NCBI RefSeq assembly: GCF_009193295.2
Contig: NZ_CP059973.1
Location: 5,642,001 to 5,706,000 of the forward strand
Length of the DNA stretch: 64,000 bases
Reading direction: 5' to 3'
Source of the DNA: Bacteroides luhongzhouii
GTDB lineage: Bacteria; Bacteroidota; Bacteroidia; Bacteroidales; Bacteroidaceae
The translations under genes and the position numbers were made by a program. The notes beneath the pieces are model-generated. The model did no database searches. It was not told where the DNA came from and worked only from the letters and a program-made list of their open reading frames with translations. Numbering within the stretch: position 1 is the first letter of the stretch; the number at the start of each line of letters is the position of its first letter. This document shows, in pieces, positions 20,037 through 28,903 of this stretch.

Positions 20037-21206
20037 TTATGCTTTGGCTGTTTTCACTCCAAAAGCACAATAAGTCAAATAAAACACACAAGCTAAAGTG
20101 ACAAAAACACCTCCAATAACACCTACTGTTCCAATCGCAAACCCAATAACTGGAGTAACGACTCCACCACCAGCAACAGCAGTAATCATCAAACCGGAAA
20201 TTTGGTTTGCTTTTTCCGGCCTTGCCTGTAAAGCCATCGAATAAATGATAGAAAATACAGATGACGCAAAGAAACCGACAGCACCAATACAAATCAAATT
20301 TACCATATCGTTTTTCACAAAGGCCAAAATAAGCAAAGAGAAAATACAGGCAACAATATTCACACGAAAATATTTTATTTCAGCGATACGAGCCAACAAG
20401 AAAGCACCCAATAAAGCACCTACCGTACGACTTAAAAAATAAACTTGCGGAGCAAATTTCACTTGTTCTGTCGTCCAGTCAAAACGTTCTGCCATCAGCT
20501 TAGAACTGATGAAATTGGTGGCAACATCCACCCCCACAATAAAGAAGATACCCAAAAACAACAACAGAATCGTTTTATCCTTCAACAAAGAAAAAGTATC
20601 ACTGATAGAAAGTTGCCGGGTTGCAGCATTGGAATCTTCCCGCTTAACAGGAGTAGCCATCAGCCAAACAGCGGATAACAACGTGATAAAGCCTAATATC
20701 GGGAAGCAATAATACCATTTGTCATCTCCAAAGTGAGCTACAGCCAACAATACAATCTCCGGCCCAACGAGAGAAGATACAGCTTTGATTACTTGTCCTG
20801 CCGTCAAACTACTGGTCAGTAAACGCTGACTGGTCACTACATTACTCAACAATGGATTCAGTGAAACCTGTAAAATAGCATTGCCAATTCCCAAAAGAGC
20901 ATAAGCTATCATACAAGTCGCACTATTATAAACAATCAATGGTAATAACATACCCACCACCGTTATTCCCATACTGAGCAGGACCGTATTTTTACGTCCC
21001 CATTTGTTCATCTGATTTCCAATAGGAATACCCAAAAACAGGAACCAGATAAAGACTAACGAAGGAACAAATCCCGTCATCACGGGAGACCAGTTGAAAG
21101 TACGTTGAACATAATCGGACGAAATACCGACTATATCACAGAAGCCCATTACAAAGAACCCGAAAAGAACGGGAAGGGCGGCATAAATAGAGTTTTGTGT
21201 TTTCAT
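20037..21206 (-). CDS. MFS sugar permease, last gene of the mannoside operon
   Basis: 389 residues with about twelve membrane helices. The start MKTQNSIYAALPVLFGFFVMGFCDIVG resembles the FucP / glucose-galactose:H+ symporter group. The loop after helix two carries the MFS motif GNQMNKWGRKN. It would carry the monosaccharide or a small oligosaccharide released in the periplasm into the cytoplasm, where the kinase and isomerase of the same operon act; mannose is the expected cargo. It follows the GH92 gene on the same strand with a 79-base gap that holds a stem-loop. Confidence 0.85.
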   Translation of the reverse strand: MKTQNSIYAALPVLFGFFVMGFCDIVGISSDYVQRTFNWSPVMTGFVPSLVFIWFLFLGIPIGNQMNKWGRKNTVLLSMGITVVGMLLPLIVYNSATCMIAYALLGIGNAILQVSLNPLLSNVVTSQRLLTSSLTAGQVIKAVSSLVGPEIVLLAVAHFGDDKWYYCFPILGFITLLSAVWLMATPVKREDSNAATRQLSISDTFSLLKDKTILLLFLGIFFIVGVDVATNFISSKLMAERFDWTTEQVKFAPQVYFLSRTVGALLGAFLLARIAEIKYFRVNIVACIFSLLILAFVKNDMVNLICIGAVGFFASSVFSIIYSMALQARPEKANQISGLMITAVAGGGVVTPVIGFAIGTVGVIGGVFVTLACVFYLTYCAFGVKTAKA

Positions 21207-21237
21207 GTTTAACTCACTATATTATAAAATGTAGAAT

Positions 21238-21273
21238 CCCCGGTGCCATTGTCAAGCGACATCGGCACCGAGG
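21238..21273 (-). other. Intergenic stem-loop between GH92 and MFS genes
   Basis: On the minus strand CCTCGGTGCC pairs with GGCACCGGGG (one mismatch), extended inward by GATGTC/GACAAT pairs. No U-tract follows, so it looks more like an RNA processing or stabilising element that could set the ratio of the enzyme and permease messages than a terminator. Confidence 0.4.
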
Positions 21274-21285
21274 AGAATTAGCTGT

Positions 21286-23661
21286 TTATTTAGAACAATG
21301 AGGCGGGTTCCCCACTCCCCATCGGTCACTCGGTTGATCCCCCATTGTGAGTTTCAACGTTCCACCTTTATAGAGTTCATCCCGATACATCCAACATTGT
21401 TCCAGCGGTTTACCGTTCAACGTAGCAGACTGTACATAATAGGCATCCGGTGTATTACCAGTCGTTTCAATCACAAACGTTTTTCCCGTCGCATTCATCG
21501 GACTAAGTTTGATTTCAATCTTATCAAACAGCGGACTGCCAATCTGGAAAGTCGGCCGTTCACAAGAACCACCCTGTACATCAAACAGCCCCATTGCTGC
21601 CATCACATACCAGGCTCCCAACTGTCCCTGATCTTCATCCTGACCGTAGCCATAACCATGCTCTCCGTTTGTTCCATAAAACTCATCACAAATCAAGCGC
21701 GTCCATTTCTGTGTCAGGTAAGGTTTACCGGAGAAATTGAACAACCAGGAAATATGAAGACTGGGCTGGTTACCATGATTATAAGGGCTCTGCAAGCCCG
21801 AGAAGGCGTTTACAACCTTTCCACCGCCAAAGATCGACTTACGAGCTTCCGTAAAGATAGAATCCAACCGGTTGTTAAATTCATCTTTTCCAACCTTTTC
21901 AATCAAACGAGCCGGATTCTGCGGTACAAAGAAAGTATACTGCATCGCATTTCCTTCCTGAAATCCTCTCCATGATTCCAATGGATTAAAGTTATCAATG
22001 AACTCACCACCAGGCACTCTCGGACGAATCATCTTCAACGAATCATCGAATAACTTCTCCCAACCGGCAGAAAGTTCCATCAAGCGTTTATAATCCTCCG
22101 TACGTCCCAAGGCTTTTGCCCATTGAGCCACCGCATAAGCACTAAAACTATATTCCAATGTATGAGATACGGAGAAACTGGAACCTTCCGGATGTGTGCC
22201 GAAATGAACACTATTCTCATAAGGCACATAACCTTTTTCAACAAACTGTTTCACATCCATTTTACCTGCACCTTCAATACGTCCTTCCCAGCCCAATTCA
22301 TTCTTCAATGCTGCCTGATAAGCTGTTTCCACATCAAAATTGCGAATTCCACTGTTATAAGCACCTGCCAGAGTGATACTCACCATGTTCGTTCCCACTC
22401 CGGAAACATACTTGCTGGTTGCAATGCCATCACCCAGCCAACCAGCATCTTTATACACCAGCAACTGACTGTTTACAAAATCATTATAATACTCCGGATA
22501 TGCCAATGCCCAAAGAGAAGTCAGGTTCCAGTAGGCTCCCCAAACCGCATCCGTATTATAATGATTATGCTCCGGTTTGCCATCTTTATTTAAAGGTATC
22601 TGACCGATGGTACCGTCATTTTTAGGATAAGCCCCGTTCACATCGCTCGCGAGTCCTCTACCTAATAACGCATGATACAACCCAGTGTAAAATTTGATTT
22701 TGCTATCTTCCGTACCACCGGAAACCAATATACGGTTCAAAGCCTCATTCCATTTATCCGTAGTCGCTTTCATAGCCTCATCAAAAGTAAGGTCTTTCGC
22801 TTCTGATTCCAAATTCACTTTGGCATTTTCGATGGAAGTATACGACAGACCTATTTTTACATTGACTACCTCATCTTTCTTTGTTTTATAATTCAGACAC
22901 ATGATAGCCCCGGGCCCTTTTATTTCATTACGAGACATCAAAGCACTATCCTGATAGAATACCTCGACAGATTCCGGCGCACGATCCAATTTAGCATAAA
23001 AATACATGGCAACGGAAGCACCTGCCTGATATTTCTTCACGTATTCCGGTTCCGTAATCACGTAACCTTCCATTGTATTTCCATCTATCTGTTTGATATA
23101 CGCATCACGCACTGCTCCACTTTCTCCCTGACGATTACCTATATTAAACAAAATATGGGCATTCTCCGACTCGGGAAATGTATACCGCTGAAATCCGACA
23201 CGAGCCGTTGCGGTAAGTTCTGCCTTTACCTGATAATCCTTTAATAATACTGAGTAATATCCCGGACGCGCCGTTTCATCTTTCTTATCAAAACGGGAAC
23301 GGAAACCTTTATCGGGATCTTCCAGTTTTCCGGGATTTGTTTTTACTTCTCCCGTTACAGGCATTAATGCAATGCCACCTATCTGAAACTCATGCAAACA
23401 AGGAAAGCCATCAATAGAAGTATGACCGTCTTCATAACCTACGGCCTCCCAACCTTGATTGTTCCCATACGTACCGTTTGTAGACGCACCTAACTTAGCC
23501 AAACCGAAAGGCTCCGCAGCCGGTGTGTAAAAGAACCAACGACTATGTACAGTTCCGATATTAGGATTTACGTATTCTACCAGATTGGGACGATCAGGTG
23601 TTTTACACCCTACAACACCTGCCAAAATCAACAGGCTGCCTATCCATTTTAATTTCATCAT
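21286..23661 (-). CDS. GH92 exo-alpha-mannosidase lipoprotein
   Basis: 791 residues with a lipobox GVVGC (Cys about 19). The N-terminal beta-sandwich begins YVNPNIGTVHSRWFFYTPAAEPFG, and the catalytic (alpha/alpha)6 barrel follows. Family motifs are AYPEYYND, the general-acid segment GFQEGNAMQYTFFVPQN and the calcium/base segment GQDEDQGQLGAWYVMAAMGLF. GH92 enzymes are calcium-dependent, inverting exo-mannosidases that trim alpha-1,2, 1,3, 1,4 or 1,6-linked mannose from yeast mannan or N-glycans. The linkage cannot be told here. Its ATG directly follows the GH76 stop codon, so the two are translationally linked. The residues after the lipid cysteine (KTPDR) suggest a periplasmic location. Confidence 0.93.
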   Translation of the reverse strand: MMKLKWIGSLLILAGVVGCKTPDRPNLVEYVNPNIGTVHSRWFFYTPAAEPFGLAKLGASTNGTYGNNQGWEAVGYEDGHTSIDGFPCLHEFQIGGIALMPVTGEVKTNPGKLEDPDKGFRSRFDKKDETARPGYYSVLLKDYQVKAELTATARVGFQRYTFPESENAHILFNIGNRQGESGAVRDAYIKQIDGNTMEGYVITEPEYVKKYQAGASVAMYFYAKLDRAPESVEVFYQDSALMSRNEIKGPGAIMCLNYKTKKDEVVNVKIGLSYTSIENAKVNLESEAKDLTFDEAMKATTDKWNEALNRILVSGGTEDSKIKFYTGLYHALLGRGLASDVNGAYPKNDGTIGQIPLNKDGKPEHNHYNTDAVWGAYWNLTSLWALAYPEYYNDFVNSQLLVYKDAGWLGDGIATSKYVSGVGTNMVSITLAGAYNSGIRNFDVETAYQAALKNELGWEGRIEGAGKMDVKQFVEKGYVPYENSVHFGTHPEGSSFSVSHTLEYSFSAYAVAQWAKALGRTEDYKRLMELSAGWEKLFDDSLKMIRPRVPGGEFIDNFNPLESWRGFQEGNAMQYTFFVPQNPARLIEKVGKDEFNNRLDSIFTEARKSIFGGGKVVNAFSGLQSPYNHGNQPSLHISWLFNFSGKPYLTQKWTRLICDEFYGTNGEHGYGYGQDEDQGQLGAWYVMAAMGLFDVQGGSCERPTFQIGSPLFDKIEIKLSPMNATGKTFVIETTGNTPDAYYVQSATLNGKPLEQCWMYRDELYKGGTLKLTMGDQPSDRWGVGNPPHCSK

Positions 23662-24858
23662 TTATTTCATTTTTCTGTTTGTAACTTCTCCTTTAATCAT
23701 TGCCACACGTGCATAATATTCCGGTACACACGAAGCATCCAATAACCATTTCGGCTGACGTTTCTCATCAGTCCGTCCTGTCCAGTCATGATACATCAGT
23801 CCCGCCTGGTCACGTGCATGTTCCCAAGCATAATCCAGTCCTTTTATCATCGTATCCACATACTTTGAATCCCCCGTAACATTGTACAGATCGTGATACC
23901 CTCTAAACAAAACCAGATTAAACCAAGGCAAATCTGCAATATAGGGAATACCTTCTTCCGTGTATTTAAAGAACACTTTGTAACTTCCTTCTGCCAGAAA
24001 TTTAGCATTATCCAGGTACGCCTGCTCACCCGTATAATTATATAAAGCTACAGCTGCTTGTAATAAAGTACCCGTATTGTAAGTATACAAATCCGGGCAT
24101 ACTGCTGAAGTCGTTGTTAGCCATGAATTCCAAACGACTCCTCTTTCCGGATCTTTCAGATATTTATCAATCCAATGATAAAACTTCTTTCCCACCTCCA
24201 GATAATAATCATCTTTAGTTGCTTCATAAAGTTTTAAAGCCAACACCATCGCTTTTCCATTAGAACAGGCAGGTTTCTGATCTTTCACTCCTTCCAGCCA
24301 TGAAACAGCTCCTTCAAAATTCTCATCCCAGCCACTTAAAATAAAGGTCAATACCTGTTTCGCTTTCTCCAGATAAGGAGGATTTTTAGTTACCAGGTAA
24401 GAATCAATATAATCAATCCCCACTAAACCGTTGTCATCATAATAACGATCTACCTTTCCAAACTGAACAGGGTAAGCCTGATAACCGAAAGGAACACGCG
24501 TTGTATCATAATAACGCTCCATCGCCATCACCATCGAATCGACATAAGCCGTATATTTCTCCGGTTCGATAGCAGCCATCAACACTGCCGAAGAAAAGAC
24601 GCCACTCATAGGCCACAGATAAGAAACTTCCTGCGCTTGCCGGGTGGAATCATTAAAATAAGTCAGATCAGGGCGATGACTGCTTGGATAATATTCAGAG
24701 AAGAGGCCGTATTTGGGAACCCGGTAGAGTTCCCAAACACGCTGAAACATTTCTTCTGCCTTATCTTTATTCGGAGTTGTTTTTGATTCTCCTGCACAAG
24801 AGAAAAACGCGAATACTGCCGATACAAATAAAACTATATTTCTTATTTTACTATTCAT
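23662..24858 (-). CDS. GH76 family alpha-mannanase lipoprotein (first of two, probably periplasmic)
   Basis: 398 residues with a lipobox FFSC followed by AGESK, lacking a strong acidic export signal. The (alpha/alpha)6 fold carries the GH76 catalytic pair in RYYDDNGLVGIDYIDSY (two adjacent aspartates). Aromatic stretches YLWPMSGVFSS, WLEG and HDWTGRTDEKRQPKWLLDAS match the paralogue encoded just upstream. GH76 enzymes are endo-alpha-1,6-mannanases acting on the backbone of fungal mannan. The two copies probably divide the work between surface and periplasm. It sits three bases after the other GH76 gene. Confidence 0.9.
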   Translation of the reverse strand: MNSKIRNIVLFVSAVFAFFSCAGESKTTPNKDKAEEMFQRVWELYRVPKYGLFSEYYPSSHRPDLTYFNDSTRQAQEVSYLWPMSGVFSSAVLMAAIEPEKYTAYVDSMVMAMERYYDTTRVPFGYQAYPVQFGKVDRYYDDNGLVGIDYIDSYLVTKNPPYLEKAKQVLTFILSGWDENFEGAVSWLEGVKDQKPACSNGKAMVLALKLYEATKDDYYLEVGKKFYHWIDKYLKDPERGVVWNSWLTTTSAVCPDLYTYNTGTLLQAAVALYNYTGEQAYLDNAKFLAEGSYKVFFKYTEEGIPYIADLPWFNLVLFRGYHDLYNVTGDSKYVDTMIKGLDYAWEHARDQAGLMYHDWTGRTDEKRQPKWLLDASCVPEYYARVAMIKGEVTNRKMK

Positions 24859-24861
24859 ATC

Positions 24862-26088
24862 CTATTCCTCTGTCACTGTTTCTCCTTTGTACAAAGCAAT
24901 CATTCCCAAAGATTCGAGCGCAGCATCCTGCATCAACAACTGTTCAGCACGTTTTGGAGCTGCTCCTGTCCAATCTTCATAAAACAGGCCGTTTGATAAA
25001 CGGGCATTTTCGTATGCATAATCCAGGAAGTTGATGAATGTTTTGATATAATTGCCTGCATTTTTGTAATATGGCTCAATATCAATAAAGGCACGGATCA
25101 GTTTCGTTGTAAACCAAGGATCATGATCGGGATAAGCCAATGCCAGCCCATTAAGCGGACGTACAAAATAATTATATGCACCTTCGGAAGAAGCAATGGC
25201 ACTATCCAGATAAGTCTGTTCACCTGTTATTTTATATAAACGGACTCCGTTAGAAATCATCACACCTGTATTGTAAGTCCATTTTGTTTTATTAATGGTT
25301 CCGTCTGCTTGTTTATCATTCCAGTAACAACCGTCTTCCGGATCACGTAAGTTAGTCAACGTCCAAGTATATAAACGTTTTGCCAAAGCTAAAACATCTG
25401 CTTTTTCCTCTTGGGGACATACTGAATAATATTCAAGCAAAAATAGTATTGCATATCCATTAGCACATGCCGGTTTATTGGAATCACCAACTCCCTGCTG
25501 TCCTTTCTGGTCCTCATTCCACCAAAGACCTCCTCCAAACGTATCATCTTCACCTGCTTTCAAGAATCCAACGATTCTTTTAGCCTTCGTTAAATAATCC
25601 GGATTATTTAGCAAGTTGAAGGCCTCTACCAATTCAATCCCTACAATAGAATTATCATCATAAAAACGTGTTCCACTACCGGTAGTACCATTGGTTTGAG
25701 AGCCATAACCACCCACCGTTCCACTAGGAGTACGATAATAGACTTCGAAACGGTCAACCATAGTTGCATAATTCACATCATAACCCAAGGCGTGTAAAGC
25801 TGCCGCTCCGGAAACCAGTCCGTCATACGGCCACAAGAAAGAAGCGGAATTATCCCCGTCTTTCTTAGGATAATTTTCATTATATAATCCTTCCGTCGCC
25901 CCACTGTTGATCCGGTAACACTGATTAATCAAGTCAAACTGCTCTTTGGCACGTTTATGATAAACGACCTCCTCTCCGGGTTCTGACGGAGCAATCGGTG
26001 TAGGTGGTATATATTTCTCTACGTCATCTCCGGCACAGGAGAACAATAGTGCCGGAAGAATAGCTAAAATAGTCTTTATATTTTTCAT
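24862..26088 (-). CDS. GH76 family alpha-mannanase lipoprotein (second copy, probably surface-exposed)
   Basis: 408 residues. The lipobox FSC is followed by AGDDVEKY, whose early aspartates and glutamate fit the Bacteroides surface lipoprotein export signal. The catalytic aspartate pair is in RFYDDNSIVGIELVEAF. It also shows SASFLWPYDGLVSGAAA, GGGLWWNEDQKG and FYEDWTGAAPKRAEQLLMQDAAL, which align with the other GH76. The likely job is first attack on alpha-1,6-mannan at the cell surface, producing oligosaccharides for the SusC/SusD pair encoded upstream in the same operon. Confidence 0.9.
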   Translation of the reverse strand: MKNIKTILAILPALLFSCAGDDVEKYIPPTPIAPSEPGEEVVYHKRAKEQFDLINQCYRINSGATEGLYNENYPKKDGDNSASFLWPYDGLVSGAAALHALGYDVNYATMVDRFEVYYRTPSGTVGGYGSQTNGTTGSGTRFYDDNSIVGIELVEAFNLLNNPDYLTKAKRIVGFLKAGEDDTFGGGLWWNEDQKGQQGVGDSNKPACANGYAILFLLEYYSVCPQEEKADVLALAKRLYTWTLTNLRDPEDGCYWNDKQADGTINKTKWTYNTGVMISNGVRLYKITGEQTYLDSAIASSEGAYNYFVRPLNGLALAYPDHDPWFTTKLIRAFIDIEPYYKNAGNYIKTFINFLDYAYENARLSNGLFYEDWTGAAPKRAEQLLMQDAALESLGMIALYKGETVTEE

Positions 26089-26100
26089 AACTTAGTTTTA

Positions 26101-27240
26101 TTAATTAATCGGAGTCACATTAGTAAATGTATGTATCATCAATCCATCCGCATTCGTATCGATAGTGATAGTCGCATGCGTATAATCCAGACTACCTTTC
26201 ATTTTCCACAGGTGTTCCCATTGCTCCCATTGGAACTCATACAAAGCATAGAAAGAAGCAGGTTCTCCACCTACCGGGCGTTCGGCACTCACGCCATCAC
26301 CTCTACCCCAACACATATCACCATTATTTACCGATGCAATAAAGTAATAACGTTCATCTGTCCAACCTAACCAAGAAGGAGGGTTCGTGCTCGGACGACT
26401 TGGGTCTACAAATATAATATCACCCTCTCCCACAAATTTACCATCACCTACATACTCTAATACAGCTATATCTCCAAATGTTACTCCCCAAATACAACGA
26501 ACAGAAGAACCGATTTTTTCCGTCGTCATTGCCATTGTATTAAAGTTCACAGTCAAGCGGGTTACTTCTTCGGATGCAGTTACAGCCGTTTCGCCATCCC
26601 CTTCTCTTAACTTCGAACTATCATCAATATAATAGCTGAACGTTTCACCTGTAGTAGCAGACTTGAATGATATATTTCCTGCTGACAATTTTGTATAAAT
26701 CTGGAAAACGCCCTCTTCTACACAACGGAACGGAATTCCACCCTGCCCACTATTTTCCGTAGCCGAACCATATAGATATAATTCCACCGGAATATTATCA
26801 ATACCCTCTCCACGAGTTACTGTGATAGTAGCCACTTTATCAGTTCTCTTCACCACTCCACCTTTCGAAGCATTTACCGTCCATTTTATATCTCCGGTTT
26901 CTAAAGGATAAATGCCTGCATTTCTAGCAATCGTATTAATAGCTGCATGAGTGATTGACAAACTGGTCGCAGCTCCCAAATCACTTTTCACTGTAGCCAG
27001 CGGCTTTGAAAAGTCACCGTCTGCTTTGTCAAATAACACCTCGTACAATACAATTCCGCCATCTGCCGCGCCACCTCCTGACCACGACAACACTACGGGC
27101 GTTGGAGATGACACATCCAACTGGACAGAAGCAGGAGAACTCAATTCCGTAGGGACTGCAAAATCTGCATTCAATTCATAATCTTCCTGACATGATACCA
27201 TTGCCAGAAGTACTGAACATATCCATAATATCTTTTTCAT
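26101..27240 (-). CDS. SusE-position surface glycan-binding lipoprotein
   Basis: 379 residues with lipobox MVSC followed by QEDYE, an acidic export signal. The N-terminal SusE-like immunoglobulin domain covers about 25-145 (VVLSWSGGGAADGGIVLYEVLFDKADG, spread over residues about 47-75). One or two C-terminal carbohydrate-binding-type domains follow with many surface tryptophans (WLGWTDERYYFIAS, FQWEQWEHLWKMKG). It lies just after SusD and before the GH76 genes, the normal place for a surface glycan-binding protein that helps hold mannan at the cell surface. Confidence 0.82.
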   Translation of the reverse strand: MKKILWICSVLLAMVSCQEDYELNADFAVPTELSSPASVQLDVSSPTPVVLSWSGGGAADGGIVLYEVLFDKADGDFSKPLATVKSDLGAATSLSITHAAINTIARNAGIYPLETGDIKWTVNASKGGVVKRTDKVATITVTRGEGIDNIPVELYLYGSATENSGQGGIPFRCVEEGVFQIYTKLSAGNISFKSATTGETFSYYIDDSSKLREGDGETAVTASEEVTRLTVNFNTMAMTTEKIGSSVRCIWGVTFGDIAVLEYVGDGKFVGEGDIIFVDPSRPSTNPPSWLGWTDERYYFIASVNNGDMCWGRGDGVSAERPVGGEPASFYALYEFQWEQWEHLWKMKGSLDYTHATITIDTNADGLMIHTFTNVTPIN

Positions 27241-27269
27241 AATTATTCCTTTTTGAGTCGTTTAACCAA

Positions 27270-28895
27270 TTACCAATTCGGATTCTGCTCCAAATTACCA
27301 TTCAAGTCACGTTCAGCCTGTGGTATAGGCCACAAATAATGTCTATTTGCATTAAAGGTTCTGTTTTCAACCCGAACGTATCCATCATCTGTACCTACCA
27401 CATCATTTGTCTTTAGTCCATGACACCATCCATTCAATACATTGTCCGCAATTCTCCAACGGATAATATCTTTATGACGATGTCCTTCCAATGCCAGTTC
27501 CGACCGACGTTCGTTCCGCACAATCTCAATCAATTTATCTTTAGAAGCTCCCTCCGGGAATTCTAGTGCTGAAGCAAGTGTAAATCCGGCTCTATCACGA
27601 ATTGGTTTAATAGTTGCATCCCAAGCCGTCTTATCCAGTTCACCTAATTCTGCCAATGCTTCCGCATTCATCAATAAAATATCAGCGTAACGAATCAGAA
27701 TCGGATTCAAACCAGAATAAAGAGTAGCACGATAAGTGTTATCCCAATATTTCTTAATATAATAACCGGTAGCCGAACAATCCGAACCTACCCCATAGCC
27801 ATCTTTGCCTTCGCCTTTCTCACAGTTGATAACCACTTCTGTTCCGTCGGCCAAAGTATAAGAATTTCCAGTGTACATCACCGTTGCTTTCAAACGCGGG
27901 TCACGATTGGCATACGGATGACTTTCATCAAACGATGTTCCAGTTTCTTTAATTGTTTTTCCATCCAGCATGATATAACTGTCTACCAACTCCTGCAAAG
28001 GAGAAAGCTGGGAATATCCACCCAAAGTGGGCGGCAGGAAAACATACATCATCTGATGTTCACGACTGGTCGGACGATACTGTGCATCCAAAATTACTTC
28101 AGAGTTGTATTCATTAGCGATCTCAAACAATCCTGCATAACTAGCCCCTTTATCATCACTGTAAAAGAGTTTAAAACCTCCCTCTGTCATAATGGTAGAA
28201 GTGATATTTTTCACTTGCGTCCAATTACCTTCAAACAAATAGATTTTAGCTTTAATAGCCATTGCCGCCCAACGGGTAATCCGGCCTTTATTATCCGCAT
28301 CATAAGAAGCCGGCAAATAGTTACCATTAATCACTTCATCCAGATCAGCCAGTATATTTGCTATTACAGTGGCTTTGGCCGTACGTGCAATAGACATACT
28401 TTCTTTGATAGAAAGCACTTTTGTAGTATAAGGAATATCGCCGAATTTCGTATACAACTCATAATAACTATAAGCACGAAGTACTTTTGCCTCACCAATA
28501 TAACGTTTCTTCAATTCCGGGTCCAAATCAGGAACCCTGTCTATATTTTCCAGCAACTGGTTACACATACGAATACCTGTATAGCGCCCGTCCCAAACCT
28601 GTTTCACGTAAGAGTCGGCTGTAGAATATGAACCATTACCAATATTTTGTGTAAAGTCATTAGGTTGCTTGGTATAAGCATTATCCGTCATTGCTTCACA
28701 ATAAAGCTGTTCGTCCATATTTCCCAAATATGTATAGCAAGTATTCAACGCCTTGACAGCTGCTTCAGGATCCTCTTCCCAATAAGTCAAGTCCGTCTCT
28801 CTGTCATACGGTGCCGTATCCAAGTCAACACAAGAGGCACCGCCCACTACCAAGACAGCAGATAAAATCAAATTCTTTATAGTTGTTTTCATCAC
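27270..28895 (-). CDS. SusD-like glycan-binding lipoprotein
   Basis: 541 residues with lipobox GGASC followed by VDLDTAPYDRETDLTYWEED. The helical tetratricopeptide-like core of SusD (about 90-230, including CNQLLENIDRVPDL and AKVLRAYSYYELYTKFGDIPY) and the C-terminal family ending VRNERRSELALEGHRHKDIIRWR, then YLWPIPQAERDLNGNLEQNPNW, are all present. It forms the lid over the SusC pore encoded immediately upstream with a nine-base gap and delivers oligosaccharides into it. Confidence 0.96.
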   Translation of the reverse strand: MMKTTIKNLILSAVLVVGGASCVDLDTAPYDRETDLTYWEEDPEAAVKALNTCYTYLGNMDEQLYCEAMTDNAYTKQPNDFTQNIGNGSYSTADSYVKQVWDGRYTGIRMCNQLLENIDRVPDLDPELKKRYIGEAKVLRAYSYYELYTKFGDIPYTTKVLSIKESMSIARTAKATVIANILADLDEVINGNYLPASYDADNKGRITRWAAMAIKAKIYLFEGNWTQVKNITSTIMTEGGFKLFYSDDKGASYAGLFEIANEYNSEVILDAQYRPTSREHQMMYVFLPPTLGGYSQLSPLQELVDSYIMLDGKTIKETGTSFDESHPYANRDPRLKATVMYTGNSYTLADGTEVVINCEKGEGKDGYGVGSDCSATGYYIKKYWDNTYRATLYSGLNPILIRYADILLMNAEALAELGELDKTAWDATIKPIRDRAGFTLASALEFPEGASKDKLIEIVRNERRSELALEGHRHKDIIRWRIADNVLNGWCHGLKTNDVVGTDDGYVRVENRTFNANRHYLWPIPQAERDLNGNLEQNPNW

Positions 28896-28903
28896 GGTAC
28901 AGT

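Noticed and set aside
21298..22593. Long plus-strand frames (225 and 156 codons) opposite the GH92 gene
   Set aside because: GH92 motifs on the minus strand are intact through the same stretch; the antisense products show no recognisable domain.
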